Positions 45,917-58,529 are shown, numbered from the stretch's first letter. The stretch: DNA of 64,000 nt from Brachionus manjavacas (GCA_019054805.1 JAHQIY010000005.1:4943501-5007500), one strand, 5' to 3'. Program-made: numbers and translations. The notes: generated by a model from the letters alone, not told the origin.

Positions 45917-47318
45917 TTGGATTCATCGTCAAGAAGGCTGAGCATTGCTCATAAATTGAGCCATGCTAATAAAATAAATGGTCTGTCAATAAATAAAAAT
46001 GATCTTGATTTGGACTCTGTTTCGATCGGCTCAATTGTGGACGATCATCAAAAGCCGAAACAAGCGAGTGCGCCGCGTAAATCATCTGTACTGCGGCGTT
46101 GGGCTCAACACACTGACATACCATATATAATCGGAGCTCAGATTTCGGATGAAAGCCATGGTCTTTGTGGAAAAATTCTCCTCTCACTTTCATGGTTCTT
46201 AATTATTATACTTTTTCCGTTCTCTTTATTTGCTACCATCAAAGTTGTTCAAGAATATGAGTTAATTTTAAGAATTTTTTTATTTAATAAAATTAAAAAA
46301 TATATATATTTAGACGCGCTGTGATATTCCGACTTGGTCGTCTAATGAAAGGCGGCGCAAAAGGCCCAGGGTAAGCAAATAAAATAAAATTTAAACAAAA
46401 GTTTAATCTTTTTAAATAAAAATCTAAGTCTTTTTGTTGTCTTGCCATGTATAGAATCATACACTAAAGTTGATATGCGTACTGTAAGTTTTGATGTACC
46501 CCCTCAAGAAGTTCTTACCAAAGACTCAGTCACTGTGGCTGTTGACGCAGTTGGTTAGCTTGTTTTTTTTATTAAAATTTTTATTTAAATATTGTCTAAG
46601 TTTATTATCGAGTGTTTAATCCGGTAATCTCAATTTCGAATGTTGAAAATTCTCAGGAATCAACGCGTCTGCTTGCTCAGACTTCGTTGAGAAACGTTCT
46701 GGGAACAAATTCTTTAGCAGAGATACTCTCGAACCGAGAAGCAGTCTCGTCATGTATGCGAGAAATTTTAGATGAAGCTACAGGTACATTAAATTAAAAA
46801 ATTATTTTTAAATCTTATTTAATTAAAAAAGATCAATGGTATTTTTGTTAAATTAAGAGATTAGTTTTTAAAGTGAATATTTTGAAAGGGGAATAAAAGT
46901 TGAGAGAGTTGAAATTAAGGATGTTAGATTGCCAATACAGTTGCAAAGAGCGATGGCTGCAGAGGCGGAAGCTACCCGAGAAGCAAGAGCTAAGGTGATA
47001 GCCGCCGAGGGAGAACACAAATCGTCAAGAGCTCTGAAGGAAGCATCGGATATTCTGTGTCAATCTCCATCAGCTATTCAATTAAGATACCTACAGACTT
47101 TAAGCAATATTGCAGGTGAAAAGAATTCAACAATTGTTTTTCCTTTGCCAATCGAGCTTTTGTCCAGTTTCATGACTAGTCAGGCCAAAACCAATTATTC
47201 GGAAAGACATAGCCCATATGAAACCGGAAATGATTCAGATGTGAGCAAATGCAATAAAGAGAAAAAATTTGATCTAAGAAAATTTCGATCCAAGCCAAGG
47301 GATGCAACAGATTTGTGA
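45917..47318 (+). CDS. Stomatin/MEC-2/podocin-family protein
   Basis: Membrane-scaffold protein with an SPFH/PHB domain that organises lipid-protein microdomains and modulates ion channels. Exons: (about 45917)-46260, 46314-46370, 46429-46553, 46601-46783, a 7-nt microexon 46832-46838, and 46889-47318, all in phase. Content: basic Ser-rich N-terminus, hydrophobic hairpin [20 protein letters not shown], then [97 protein letters not shown] and [20 protein letters not shown]; the C-terminal tail is Ser/Lys-rich. The 5' end is unresolved: the frame is closed by TAA at 45905 and has only TTG, so an upstream exon with the ATG is missing. It converges with the gene ending at 47511. Confidence 0.9.
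46832..46838 (+). other. 7-nt microexon of the stomatin gene
   Basis: ATCAATG lies between acceptor AAAAAAG (46831) and donor GTATTT (46839). The previous exon ends with one base (g, 46783) and the next begins with one base before a codon (46889). Joining without these 7 bases breaks frame; with them the product reads DEATDQWGIKV, matching the invariant DPWG(V/I)KV of stomatins. Confidence 0.85.
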
Positions 47319-47510
47319 AAAAAATAGATTTTTTAAACTGGCCTTTGTCTAAGGTCGTATATTTTCTAATTATTAAGTATATGGATCTTAATTTATTGTT
47401 ATTTTCAAATCAAAGATAAATAAATTATAAACTCTTTTTTTTTTTATAAAAAAATTATCTTCCAAATAGAAAAATAAACAATAATCATCAGAATAAATAA
47501 ACTTTGCAAA

Positions 47511-50080
47511 TTATTTCTTTAAAATTGATTTAATCTCCTTTTCTCTGTTTTCTACTAGAAAACTTTTTTCATTAGCTTCTTTGGCTATCACAATCGGATG
47601 CTTTGCGTTGTCAATTGAGTTGTTGATAGCTGTGTCCACAGGTCTGGATATTTGGTCATAGGGATTCTGTGGCGGAACTCTGGTTTGAATGATGGAAAAG
47701 TCTCCAGCAAGGCTATAATTATCCCTAGAAACTTGCATAGGAAGCTCCCTTAAAAAAATATAGTTTTTAAATTTCTGATGAAACATTTATTGATTAATTT
47801 ACCTATGAAAAGCAGCTGTGGTTGTATATGGTCTTCCCATTTTATCATAATGAGACACACTTGTTGTCTTAAAGTTATGAACTCGCCCGGTGTATCCAGG
47901 AATATTTGGTTTACTTTAAATAATTATTTAATCGTCTTAAATAAAACTAATCTTAAAAGTATACTAATTTGGCTCTGGTTCCTTGGGCTGTTGGGTTCGT
48001 AGAACTGTAAATGGAGTAAATTTTTCAATTACATCATCCATATGTTGTAGATTTTTGCCTCCAATGTGACCAGAGTAGCCTGGTAAATGGTTGCCTCGAA
48101 TACAAGGAGCAGTGCTTAAAAAAAACTCAAAATTTCAGCAATAAAAAAAGATTTAAACTAATTACAAATCAACATCAGCTCGAGTAAAATTATTGTTGCG
48201 ATATTGAACTCTATCCCAGGCGCTTCCAGCAACAGTCTTTAATTAATTTTAGTAATAATTAATTGTAAAAAGATAAATTGTATTAGGTCCTGTCGACTCC
48301 GTAAACATACTAGTTAGTTGAGTACAAAAATTTAAAAAAAATTCACATAATGTTCTTTATTTTTTTAATTATATAAAATTCTGGAATGAGATTTAATAAT
48401 TTTATCCGGGTTGTGTTTAAGTCACAAATATTCGCCACAATAACTGCTTGGAACATCAAAAAATTCATGTGGTCGTGATCTAGACCGCATGAAAGGCGCG
48501 GTCCAGAATTGCAAAATAAATTTTGACTTAAAACTTGATTTAAGTCCAATTTAAGTAAAATTGCTACTTGAAAATAAGTATGTATTTTACTTAATCTGAT
48601 GATTTATTCTGAAAAAAAATTGTTCACTAAAAATTCCTTAACCAAAGTGTTTATTTTTTTTAAATGCAAAACAAAAGCAAATGTTTATATATTTTTAATT
48701 TTTATTGTTGAGAGACTTGAGAAATTAAAGAAAAATTTCTTAGAAAAGCAATTTTTAATAAGTGTTTTGTTTTAATAATTGATAGATTATTACTTTGCAC
48801 TCATTTTTTGGTCAAAATTTTTTTTTTAATTTAGAGACAGATTTTACATTTAGCTGCAAATTTAAAAAATAAAGCGTGGAAAATATTGATGGAAGAGAAA
48901 TAAAATCAAATGTCTAAAATAAAATTCAAATCTTGTTCCTCAATTTTCACTTTCAACTCCGAGGAATAATTAAACCAGCAATGTTCAAAAATCATTAAGT
49001 ACTTACTTGATATATTTGTGGATGAGTAGATCCAGTGAGACTTGGCTTCAATGGGTCGGGCTTACCGTATTCATAAGTTGTAATGGGCGCATGCAGTTTT
49101 TTTGGTACTTTATTATCCCAATTTACATGTGCATACATTCTTAAAAATATTATTATTTCCAAAGAAAAAAAATTATGCTTATTCATGCTACTCTTTAGTT
49201 GATGTGGTGAAACGATAATTTTTTGCCATTTCGTCTCTGATAGATTCGTCATTATATCCTATTTTCATTTTCTATCAGATAAAATTTTTTCAATAATTTT
49301 AAAATTTAATTTAAAAAAAAACTCTAACCGGAAATATATCTTTTAATCTATAAGGGCTGTTTGTACTGGTTTCAGTGGTTGTAGGTAATTTTGCATCACT
49401 TGTCCATCCTTGAATAAATAACCAAAATTATTGATTTTTAATGAATAATTTATTTATTTATTTTATTATTATTGAATTAAGTATTTAACTTAATATTTAT
49501 TTTACCCCCTAATCTAGACCGGAGAACAATATCAGATATTTTATCTGCATTCCATTTTAGTTCAGGTTCACCGTCGCCTTCGCGTATACGCCTAATTAAA
49601 AAAAATATAAAATTTATTTTATTTTCAAAAAACTTCAAAAACAATTTCCTACTTTAATTCGTCAATGTTTTCTTTTTGGATTCTAATTGAATGAAAATTT
49701 TGTGGAATACTTGTTTGAGGTTCTATTTTGGCTTTTCCAAAAGTTCCCAAATGAGTTTTTTCTCGCTTTAAATAAACTTCACCTGCTGGACTAACAAAAC
49801 TACTACAAGGATCCAATATTCTAATTTCAGTTCTTTTCTTAATCATTGTAGGCATGGGCGCTCTAACAGCCTCGTTATCATCGCAACAAGTAACTCCATA
49901 GTTTAAAGGACCAGTTGCATTAGGAATATGCAGCTCATTGAAGCGTTTTTCATTTTTGTATTGGGTTATGTTTGTTTCTCCAACATTGGTATCTGGCTGG
50001 AGAAATGTTTTAAAATCAGGTCTTGACAAATTAGTTGAACTTTCGAGTGTATACGGCGCATTAGCGACTACTTGAGCCAT
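47511..50080 (-). CDS. Probable axonemal/ciliary microtubule-associated protein, unnamed
   Basis: Nine exons, all phases fitting: 50080-49653, 49591-49506, 49408-49329, 49271-49192, 49139-49007, 48236-48166, 48114-47965, 47913-47803 and 47748-47511; 458 residues. Start MAQVVANAPYTLESSTNLSR. No transmembrane segment, coiled coil or enzymatic motif. Repeated short phrases of the kind found in microtubule-inner and sperm-tail proteins: GWTSDAKLPTTTE with PYRLKDIFP, RGNHLPGYSGHIGGKNLQ, IPGYTGRVHNFKTTSVSHYD and KMGRPYTTTAAFHR. The PGY(S/T)G motif recalls FAM166/CIMIP2-type proteins, but orthology is not claimed. Intron 5 (48237-49006, 770 bp) is much longer than the rest and holds a repeat copy. 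A centrosomal gene (CEP72) lies close by. Confidence 0.7.
48237..49006. other. Long intron with repeat related to the hAT interior
   Basis: Intron 5 of the axonemal-like gene. 48433-48469 (GCCACAATAACTGCTTGGAA and onward) matches the repeated phrase at 8233 and 8277 inside the hAT element, including the following AAAAAATTCATG. A CGTGATCTAGACCGC motif and AAGGCGCGGTCCAG follow. A related, partial element probably inserted here. Confidence 0.6.
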
Positions 50081-50381
50081 TATCAATTAAATTATGCAAT
50101 AAATCAAATAATAATTAATGGGAGATAATTGCAAAAATTTGATATAACAAAATTGACTGTGTTTAGTTGATTTTTATTGTTAGGATTTAAATAAGAGTTA
50201 CTATAGTTACATAGAATGGTGTATAAAAACTCTTAATTTCGAATGCAAACGAGTAGAGACCGAAATTTTTTTTTACTATTTTAGCAAAAAAGGATACACT
50301 TACTTTAAACCAAATTTAGTTTTATTTGAAAAAAACATTAATTTTGATTAAAAATAAAGTTTTGAAATTTTTGAAAAAATC

Positions 50382-50453
50382 GGGCCTAACCGGGGATCGA
50401 ACCCGGAACCTCTCGCACCCAAAGCGAGAATCATACCACTAGACCATCAGGCC
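50382..50453 (-). tRNA. tRNA-Pro (anticodon UGG)
   Basis: 72-nt cloverleaf on the minus strand. The acceptor stem GGCCTGA pairs with TTAGGCC (one G-U); D-arm region GTCTAGTGGTAT; anticodon stem TCTCG/CGAGA with loop CTTTGGGTG giving anticodon TGG; T arm CCGGGTTCGATCCCCGG with an intact B box; discriminator C. No intron and no encoded CCA. Confidence 0.96.
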
Positions 50454-50502
50454 TTGATAAATATTTTTAAAAAATGCAAAATTAACTTTGTATTTTAAAG
50501 TT

Positions 50503-51514
50503 TTATTTCACAAAAGCTAAAGAGTAGCGTGGTGGTGATTCATTATTTTCAGTATCTAGTTCTGGATAAATTCTATGCATAGTTGAAATCTATTTAATAA
50601 ATTTAAGTATTAATTTTCAATAAATTCTTTTTAGCATTCACCTTCAAAATTTGTTGCCTGAAAACTCTAAAAAATAAAATTAAAAAATAGTTATGAGTAT
50701 GATTAAGTCGATTTCTGAAACTAAAATTCAATTTTTCTTTGAAATGCATTCAAAACGATTCTTACTGAGGTTATTAAGGTATGGGTGGGTAACCAATAAT
50801 GCGGTCATGCTACTGGTTTAAAGTTCTTTGAAGCGTAAAAACTTTACTTAATTGCACTTAATCTTTGCGGACTTACAATCCGCTAATTTAATTTCAAAAA
50901 AATAATAAAATTTTAAATAATTATTTTTTAGTTAATGTGAATCAACTATCTTGGATTATTTAAAAAACTAATTAATTTATTTTTCTTACCATAGTGAGAT
51001 CATGTCTTGCTCTGCAATTCTTTCATGAAGTATATTACTATTATTATTATTAGTTTAATTTTTTTTTTAAATTATTAATAAAAATATTAAAAATTAGATA
51101 CTATTAGAAATTTTTTAATTTTCGAGAATTTTTAATTTCTCTAAAAATATTAAAAAAATAAAAAAACAACATATATTTGATTAAAAATACCGTTCTTGAG
51201 ACCAGTAAAAATGTTTGCATTTTTAGATCTGTATTCCAAAGATTCAGGTCTTGGTACAGGGACTGAGACTGGGACCGAGACCATACAAATGGGTCTTTTT
51301 TCCTCAAAAATAAAGAATTGTTGTTGAATTTCTTAGCTTTAAAAAATATTAAATGGATTATTTGATTCTGAAAAAATCTTAAAAAATTTAAAACTAATTT
51401 TTTTGTTTCTTTAATTTTTAGATTCTTTACAATTAAGTAAAGCGAAATATTTAAGAAATAAGAGTCCTTACTAGGACTGCCAAAGTGAGACTGAACAAGA
51501 TCATCATGGGCCAT
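50503..51514 (-). CDS. Small multi-exon gene, partly resolved, unrecognised
   Basis: A set of minus-strand exons that look real but do not fully chain. The first candidate, 51514-51472, starts MAHDDLVQSHFGSP before a GTAAGG donor. Exon 51037-50990 reads ILHERIAEQDMISL before GTAAGA. Exon 50666-50642 encodes VFRQQILK. The last exon, 50589-50503, is STMHRIYPELDTENNESPPR and ends SLAFVK-stop. The last two join in phase. Exon 51037-50990 joins to 50666 only with an extra phase-correcting exon; a 6-nt candidate at 50882-50877 (see findings) does this. At least one more exon is missing between 51471 and 51038. Function unknown. Confidence 0.4.
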
Positions 51515-52454
51515 CTAATCTCAGTCTCAAACCATGTGATAGTTACCCGACACTAATAAAATTAGTCTACTATATAATTGTAATATTTACATAAATTTTT
51601 TAAAAACTGGGCATAGTTTTGAAAAAAATCTTTAACTATGATTTTTGAATTTCCGAATTACCTTAAATTTTAAGATATATTTAAACTCCATATGTATGAT
51701 CACTGATGATACCTTCATTCAAAAATTCGAAAAATCTCAAAAAGACCTTTTATTCTTTTTGAAAGATCTATGATTACTTTGCCATAAAAAAATTCTTACA
51801 TTTCATGATAAGAAATCCAAAAATGAGGATGAAAAAATGAAAATTTTCCCGAAATTTATCATTTACTTGTTTTTTTTTATAACAAAATTCTTTTAAAAAA
51901 TATTCTTCTTTTATTTTGATATACCAAAAAAAAAATACTTTTTGTATTGATTTAGGAACTATAGCATTGGAAATTTTCTAATAAATCGGATAAAAAAGAT
52001 ATTCGAAATTTATATACCAAAAGCAATAATATATAATAAAAATTTGAATAAAAAACTTTTTATAATTTTATTTTTTTTATACAATTAAAATGTTTAACTC
52101 ATTTTTGCATTTCTCGGTCATTAAAAAACTATGATTGCAAATAGGAATTCTTGATCTTAAGATTTTCAAACCCAATTTTATAACTCAAAAATTTCTAAAA
52201 AAAAACATAAAATAAAAGACAGTGAGCAAAAGCTCAACTATCTAATAATATTTTTTTTAATTCGTCCGGACATATTTTAAAAAATCTAAAAAAACTTACA
52301 TGAAATGATTAAATTTTCTAAATAAAAACCATTCAATTTTAGAATCAGCCTTGAAAGCCATTAGCATTTTAACATTAACTCGGTAAAGCGATGGCTTATC
52401 GCTTAACTGTATAGTCGACTGACCAAACCAGACTTGTCTTTTTATTGACTTATT
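51515..52454. other. Intergenic, no gene seen
   Basis: AT-rich, no recognisable feature. Confidence 0.5.
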
Positions 52455-52670
52455 TTATTGTTTATTTTTTAAATAGAAAAATTTATTCAATAATTTAACT
52501 TTTACCTCTATGTTAATAATATTACAATAAGTTCTCCAAAAGCCTTTTTTGTAATAATACAATCTATCAGTCATCAAATCTATTTTTAATTTGTAAGTTT
52601 CCCAAAATCGACCTTTAATTAACTCAAAGTATTTTTCTCTAGCTAAATAAAACCAGGAAAAATTTACCAT
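52455..52670 (-). other. Unassigned open frame downstream of CEP72
   Basis: 71 codons with true ATG (MVNFSWFYLAREKYFELIKG and then TDRLYYYKKGFWRTYC). Aromatic- and Lys-rich, possibly one exon of a gene. No acceptor/donor partners identified and no family recognised. Confidence 0.25.
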
Positions 52671-52915
52671 TCCAACGCTTGACCTTTTTTTTGAACTCTA
52701 ATGACATCATATAACACAAAACAAAAAAATTTAATTACAAAAAAATTTTATTCTAAAAAAAATATTTAAAAACTTTAAGCATTTTTTTTCTATTTCCATA
52801 GTTTTCGGATTTAAATTAAATTTTTAACTTTTGTTTTAAATCAAATTAGTGCTAAAAAAATGTGAAAGACAAAAGCCACTAATCAGATCATGTTTAAAAA
52901 ATTTCGGTGACAATT

Positions 52916-55108
52916 TTATTTGACTCCTGAATAAACATATCTTCCCTGATTTCCATTTGTCATTTGTTCAAATTGTTTGCGCATCAATACTTTGGAATCT
53001 TGGCCGTTTAGCATCTGCTGCATTAAATTGTCTTGAATCTGATAGTTGGCGGCTCCATAAATATCCATATCATTATGATATGAAGCTCGAGAATGATTGT
53101 GGCCCGACTTGCTGAATTGTTTTTGAATATTTATCTCTTGGAGCAAATGTTCATTGGTAGATACCAAAGATTTGTGGCTCTCCTGTAGCATCGTGGTCAA
53201 TTGCTGTAATTGTTCATATTGTTTTAGTTTTATTTTCATTATTTCAATATCTCGTTTCATGTTACCATTTTGGGTCTCCATAGAACTTAATGCATCCTCT
53301 TTCAACTTTTGCTTGTCTGATTTGTCAGCAAGTTCTTTTCGAAGATTTTTGATCTCTTCCTGCGACGCCACATATTTTTTTTTCAAATTGTCCTTTTGAA
53401 AATTATTAAAATTTTCAAATTAAAAAATTTATCAAATTACTATTTCTGATAAAAGACCCTTGTACGAGTCCGACTCAGCTTCATTTTTTTTCTGGCCCAA
53501 CTGATAATTCAATCTACGATTTTCTTCCTGGAGGACTTTCAATTGATAGTTCGATTCGAACCGATCTGCTGGACCACTTTCGTTCAAAATTTGTTTGGCA
53601 GTGTTCAAAAATTTTTGATTTTTGTGCAAAGACTTTGATCCATTCCAGTACCGATCAACCAAGTCCAGAAGCACGTAAATTTGACCCTTGAAGTAACAGA
53701 TTAAAGCTAAAAAAAACTTTTTTTCTCAAATTTTCTACTTTGTTTTCTTCATTGGAATGTTCGTGATCATTTACTCGAACATCTGAGCTGTCTTCGTAAT
53801 CTAGAATTTTATTTTATTTTAAAAAATTAAATTTGAAATTCAAACCAAAGGCTTTACGTGGATTAGGTGTAAAGTTTGCGCGCGTTTTAAAATTTGTGTA
53901 ATGCTCTGACTCATCATTCATATTGAAATGATTGTCTTCAAATAGAAAAAAAGCATAAGCTTTTGTTTATAGCAAAGCAGTTGTTAAAAAAAGAAGATAA
54001 AAATTCAATTTTAATTAACAGAATTAGGTTAGAATAAGTATTTTAAAAACCTATTCAAAAAAAAATTTAACACCTGAACAACTTCGATACGAATTTAAGT
54101 CATAGTAACTGTCTACTTCGTTAAAATGGACAGATTTCTGTTTAGATAACCCTTTTTTATCAAAATTTTTCTCAACAATTTAGTCATAGTGATGGAGAAA
54201 AACTTACTTGGCATATTGTGGTTTATTGACCTCAAATTCAGCATGCTACAACTCTTAGTTTTGTTTAAAAAATCATTATCACTATCATGATACCCTTTAA
54301 TGATATCCCTCAAATCTTGACAAAACTTAATTCCAAAAAAAAATAAAAATTAAACCAGCTTACTTCCAGATGAAAATTCCTGAGATTTTTGAAGTTTTGA
54401 CTCGCTTTCATAAGGTTTTAAACTCAAAGAATTCAACTCAATATCATCATCATCTGTCAGTCCTGCTGAACGCTTGGCAATATTTGTTACTGATTTTACT
54501 CTGGAAACCACTGCACTGTCCATGCCATTTTTTCCACTATGCCTATTTTCCGCTTGAATTTTGTGATAAAGCGCTGCAGCCATTTGGCGCTCACTCTCTC
54601 TAATGCTTCTGTCATCTAGAACTCTCAAAGATGGTAGAATATTTATCAAATAAAGTCTGTAATCATTTTCTTCTTTTGTCACTGGATTTAGTCTTAGATC
54701 CAGTTCGACCAAAGCTGTATTGTACTTCAAGCGCTCCAGATCTTTTAGACTTCCAATATTGTTATAATATCTTTAAAAAAAATTAAGCTTTTTTCTATTT
54801 TTTTTCTATAAACAAATACAGATTAAGTTTCTCAAGTAATTTCAAACTTTCCAGTCCCTCAAGACTGACAAGCGTGTTCCTTGATAGATCAAGTTCTTTT
54901 AGGCGCGTAAATCGGAAAAGAGAATTTCCCAGATGTGATATTTTTTCGTGATAGGTTCCGGGTAGTGACAGAGTTTTTATGTCATCTGAAAAACAAGATT
55001 TATCAAAATTAATTTTCGCATGAAATTTGATTTACCTAAATTATCATGAGCGATATTCAGTTTTTTGCATATCCATTCTTCTGTAATCACATTTGAATTT
55101 GAGTCCAT
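52916..55108 (-). CDS. CEP72: Centrosomal protein of 72 kDa
   Basis: CEP72 is a leucine-rich-repeat coiled-coil protein of centriolar satellites and centrosome; it recruits gamma-tubulin-ring factors and supports cilia. Nine exons in phase: 55108-55036, 54985-54820, 54770-54364, 54315-54208, 54151-54074, 53935-53858, 53800-53739, 53686-53441 and 53392-52916; 564 residues (human 647). N-terminal LRR part: LSLPGTYHEKISHLGNSL, LKELDLSRNTLVSLEGLESL and ALVELDLRLNPVTKEENDYR with the LRR cap LPSLRVLDDRSIRESE. The linker is acidic and Ser-rich. C-terminal coiled coil: LLDLVDRYWNGSKSLHKNQK and YEQLQQLTTMLQESHKSLVS followed by TNEHLLQEI, almost identical to vertebrate CEP72. A Gln/Asn-rich tail ends the protein. 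Exons 4-7 are short and Asn/Ser-rich; they are the least certain. Confidence 0.93.
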
Positions 55109-57660
55109 TGTTGACAATTGTCGTAAGGCGTTTCTTTAGGACTAATGAAATTTGAAAATAGAATTATTACTGACTGAAAGTTTTGAAGAATAAATAATTC
55201 TAGTTTTAAAAAAAAAAGAAAATTTATAATTATATTTTTTGGTATTTTTGATGCATATTTAGGCTATTTTAATCACGGGTTACTAAGCGACAGATATTAC
55301 ACTATTTGAATTAGCTAAGGAAAATAAAAAAAACGCTGACCAGCTAGTTTAATATTGAATAAAAAGCAAAAAAGTCATATTTCACTCAAATTTAGTACTT
55401 GTTTCTAATTAATGAAAGCACCATTTGCATCATAGCATAAATCTACGAAACGAATAGCTTTTGGAGACTCGTTTTTTATTATGTAATTGAAAAAAACCAT
55501 TTAAAAATATTTATTTGATTGTGTTGAATGGTATTCTAAATAAAAGTAACAATAGAAGAAAAAACAATAAATCACAAAAGCTCTTTAAAATTTTTTATAA
55601 ACTTTTGTAATATTTTAATATATGAGAAAATAAATTGTTGCTTTTTCAAGGACATTATGTCTAATGTTTAATCCCAAATGGCTCTTTTAAAATTTGAGGA
55701 AAGTAATTTTTTTTAAAGGCTTATACTTATTTTATCATATATTTAACTTCAACTTTTTAAATTCACTTTTATCGATTTAAAATTAATTTAAATGTCTAAA
55801 GTGAAAAATTCTTTTTATAATAATAAAAAAATTTTTAATCCAAAAAAATATTTTAAATATCTGAAATAGCTTCTAAACTCCAAAATATTCGGCGTTTTTT
55901 TCTTTCTTTTTAGTCTTTATATTAATCATGCGATTGCTTGAGTGTCCATTCTTTCAACAAAACTTCTATTGGATTCACTTTCCAATTCAAGCAATTTAAA
56001 AAATTTTTTGAAAAAATTTTATTGTAAATTTGGAAATAATTCTTAAGTCAAAAAGGGTTTTTTATTTTCAAAAAGTTTTTCAAAATTTAGATGCATGTAG
56101 CATTTAAATAAGGTAAATTTTATTTTAGTGATTAAAAAAATTAATTTTAGCAACGAAAATAATTTCTAGACTTAGAAAAATGCATCGATTAAATTTAATT
56201 CAGGATTGACACAGTTTAGAGGAAATGAATTAAAAATTTTTCTGATAAATAAAGCCTTAGTGATATTTCTTTTAAAAATCGATTTGTAAACTAAAACGAA
56301 AAATGAATTCGATAGCTTAAGTTTAAAAAAGCTCGAATTTTTCAGAAAATAAAATATGAATTCTATTAAACTTTTATATTTATTTTAATTAAATTAATTT
56401 AAAAAAAATATATTTACTAACTTACAATAAAAAATTTTATTTTGTTCCAGATCATTTTCTTATTGCTGATCGAATAACCAAAGCCCGAAATTATCATCTC
56501 TTAGACTTAGATTGCCGTATATAAAAAAAATTATTATTTTAACGATTAAATTAACTTGAAAAACCAAAAGAATGAATTTGGAATTTTTAAAGAAAATAAT
56601 TACTTATTTTATAGATTGCCTTAAATTTAGTAACGCATATTAAATATTAGAAAAATGAGGTTTTAAAAAATTTTGATTTTTACTTTAGAAAAAAATTAAA
56701 ATAATTCCCCAAACTAGATTTATAACTAGCACAATATCGTATTTTATCTAGAAATTTTATTTAATTGTTTCTAATTTTTTTCATTAATATTATTCAAAAA
56801 AAGTCCCCTGATTTATTAATGATTATATATTTTGGCATATATTAGCCAGTTTATTGTCTAAAAAAATTTGAACTTTCAAATGATCATTGTTCATTTTTAA
56901 TGATGGGTGGTAAAAAATGGTTGTCCGAAATTAAAAAAAGTTGTGATCTTATAAAGATAAAATGAATATTTCACACTAATTGTTAAGTTGTCATCATTTT
57001 TCTTCGTAAGATCAAACTTTTTTCCTTTTGAAATTTCGGACAGCGGTTTTTGACCACTCGTTAGATAAAATTCTATCAAAATGCACTGTTCATTTCTTGT
57101 CAGATAAAAAGAGCATTTTTTCAATTTTAAAACTATAACATTAAGATGAACAAAAAAACAAGAAATGAGGTAGACATCTTTAAACCATGAATTATACATT
57201 TTCAAATCAAATTGAAAAGTTAAACACAAAATAAAAAATTGGTTCAATATTCAAAATTTTTTGGGGGGATGGATTTTTGATAAAATAAAAAATAATGATC
57301 TCAAATAAAGCTGGAGAATTTGAAATAAGATTAGCATTCTATTTTGACAGGAATAAATTAATAATTTTAAAATAAATTGCATTCCTGGTGGAAAAGATTC
57401 GAATTAAATTAAAATTAAAAATCCTTTAGGATCAGAAATAAAAGTAATAAGAGATTATTTTAGAAATACTTTATAGAAATATTATGGAATTGTAAATTAA
57501 TTAATAATAACATTTTTAAAATTAGGATAAATGTTATAATAATAATAATAATATTAATAAGCTGCTATTATTTGTTATAGAATGAGTCGGATGGCCATAC
57601 TTTTTCAGCTTTCTTTAAAAAAAATTTTCTTTAGTATCCAAATGATTTTTAGAATAGTTT
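55109..57660. other. Long intergenic stretch, no gene seen
   Basis: AT-rich. The minus-strand frame 56897-57247 (116 codons) has ordinary AT-biased composition and no recognisable domain; treated as chance. Confidence 0.45.
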
Positions 57661-58380
57661 GTTGTCTTAGCTTAGGGAATTTCTTATGGAATTAGGCACA
57701 ATACGATTCACTAAGAAGATAAGCCTCTGATCACAATTACTTGTTAATTTACATTCAATTCTTTGATTATGACCTCTAACATTTGAAGCAGGACCCATTG
57801 CGCTAAGTGCCGATTTGAAAGGATGAAACCACTTGATTGTGTTTATTTCATTATACACTTTATAAAATTGAATCAAATCCTCTCTCTCTATACTTTTCTC
57901 TTGTGTTGTTAGACCAATTTTCCCAATCTTGTTTCATAGTCGACATTTTTCAGACTTGGTATCAATTTAGTTGCCCTAGTTTGAACTTTTTCAAGCAATT
58001 TATCTCTTTATTTCTGTTTGGTTTCCAGACCGGTGCGGCATATTCAAGATGGGGTCTTACGTATGTTGTGTAAAGCGTTTTGGAAGTAGTGACTCCCAAA
58101 AAGTGAATGTTCTTTTGAGCATAGCAAGTAAAGCATTAGCTTTAGACACAACCTGACTGGCATGATTATTCCATTTAAGATCATCCGATAAATGGCCCCG
58201 AGTTCTCGTTCACTCTTAGTTTTTATAATATAATGAACCGTGTCAGCGTCCATTGACATTGAAAATTTAATAGTAATTGAAGTAAATTCATGCTTGGATA
58301 TTGCCATTAATTTACAGTTTTCATAGTTGAAAACCGTATTAGAATTTTTCTCACAAACAACTACCATGTCGATATCTTTT
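57660..58380 (-). pseudogene. CR1-type LINE C-terminal remnant, copy A
   Basis: Minus strand, frames broken. From high to low: NYENCKLMAISKHE, TKSERELG, then TYVRPHLEYAAPVWKPN with NRNKEINCLKKF (about 57970-58070), REREDLIQFYKVYNEINTIK, and NCDQRLIFLVNRIVPNSIRN at the end. This is the connection/thumb region of a CR1/jockey-type reverse transcriptase, same layout as the copy at 59600-60515. Confidence 0.8.
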
Positions 58381-58529
58381 GGAACATTTTCAATGTCTTC
58401 TATTTTTATCTTGTGTTATTAACTTGCTAACACATGCAAACAGCTTAAGCAGGTGTTTAAAAACCTCAGGCATATAATTGATATATATTATAAAAAGTAG
58501 GTACTCTATAAGTTTTGAGAATATATAAA

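Noticed and set aside
51104..51514. Single 136-codon gene on the minus strand
   Set aside because: After MAHDDLVQSHFGSP there is a strong GTAAGG donor, and the downstream translation is AT-driven; only the first 43 nt are kept as an exon candidate.
56897..57247. 116-codon minus-strand frame
   Set aside because: Composition follows the local AT bias, no domain, no neighbours; likely chance.
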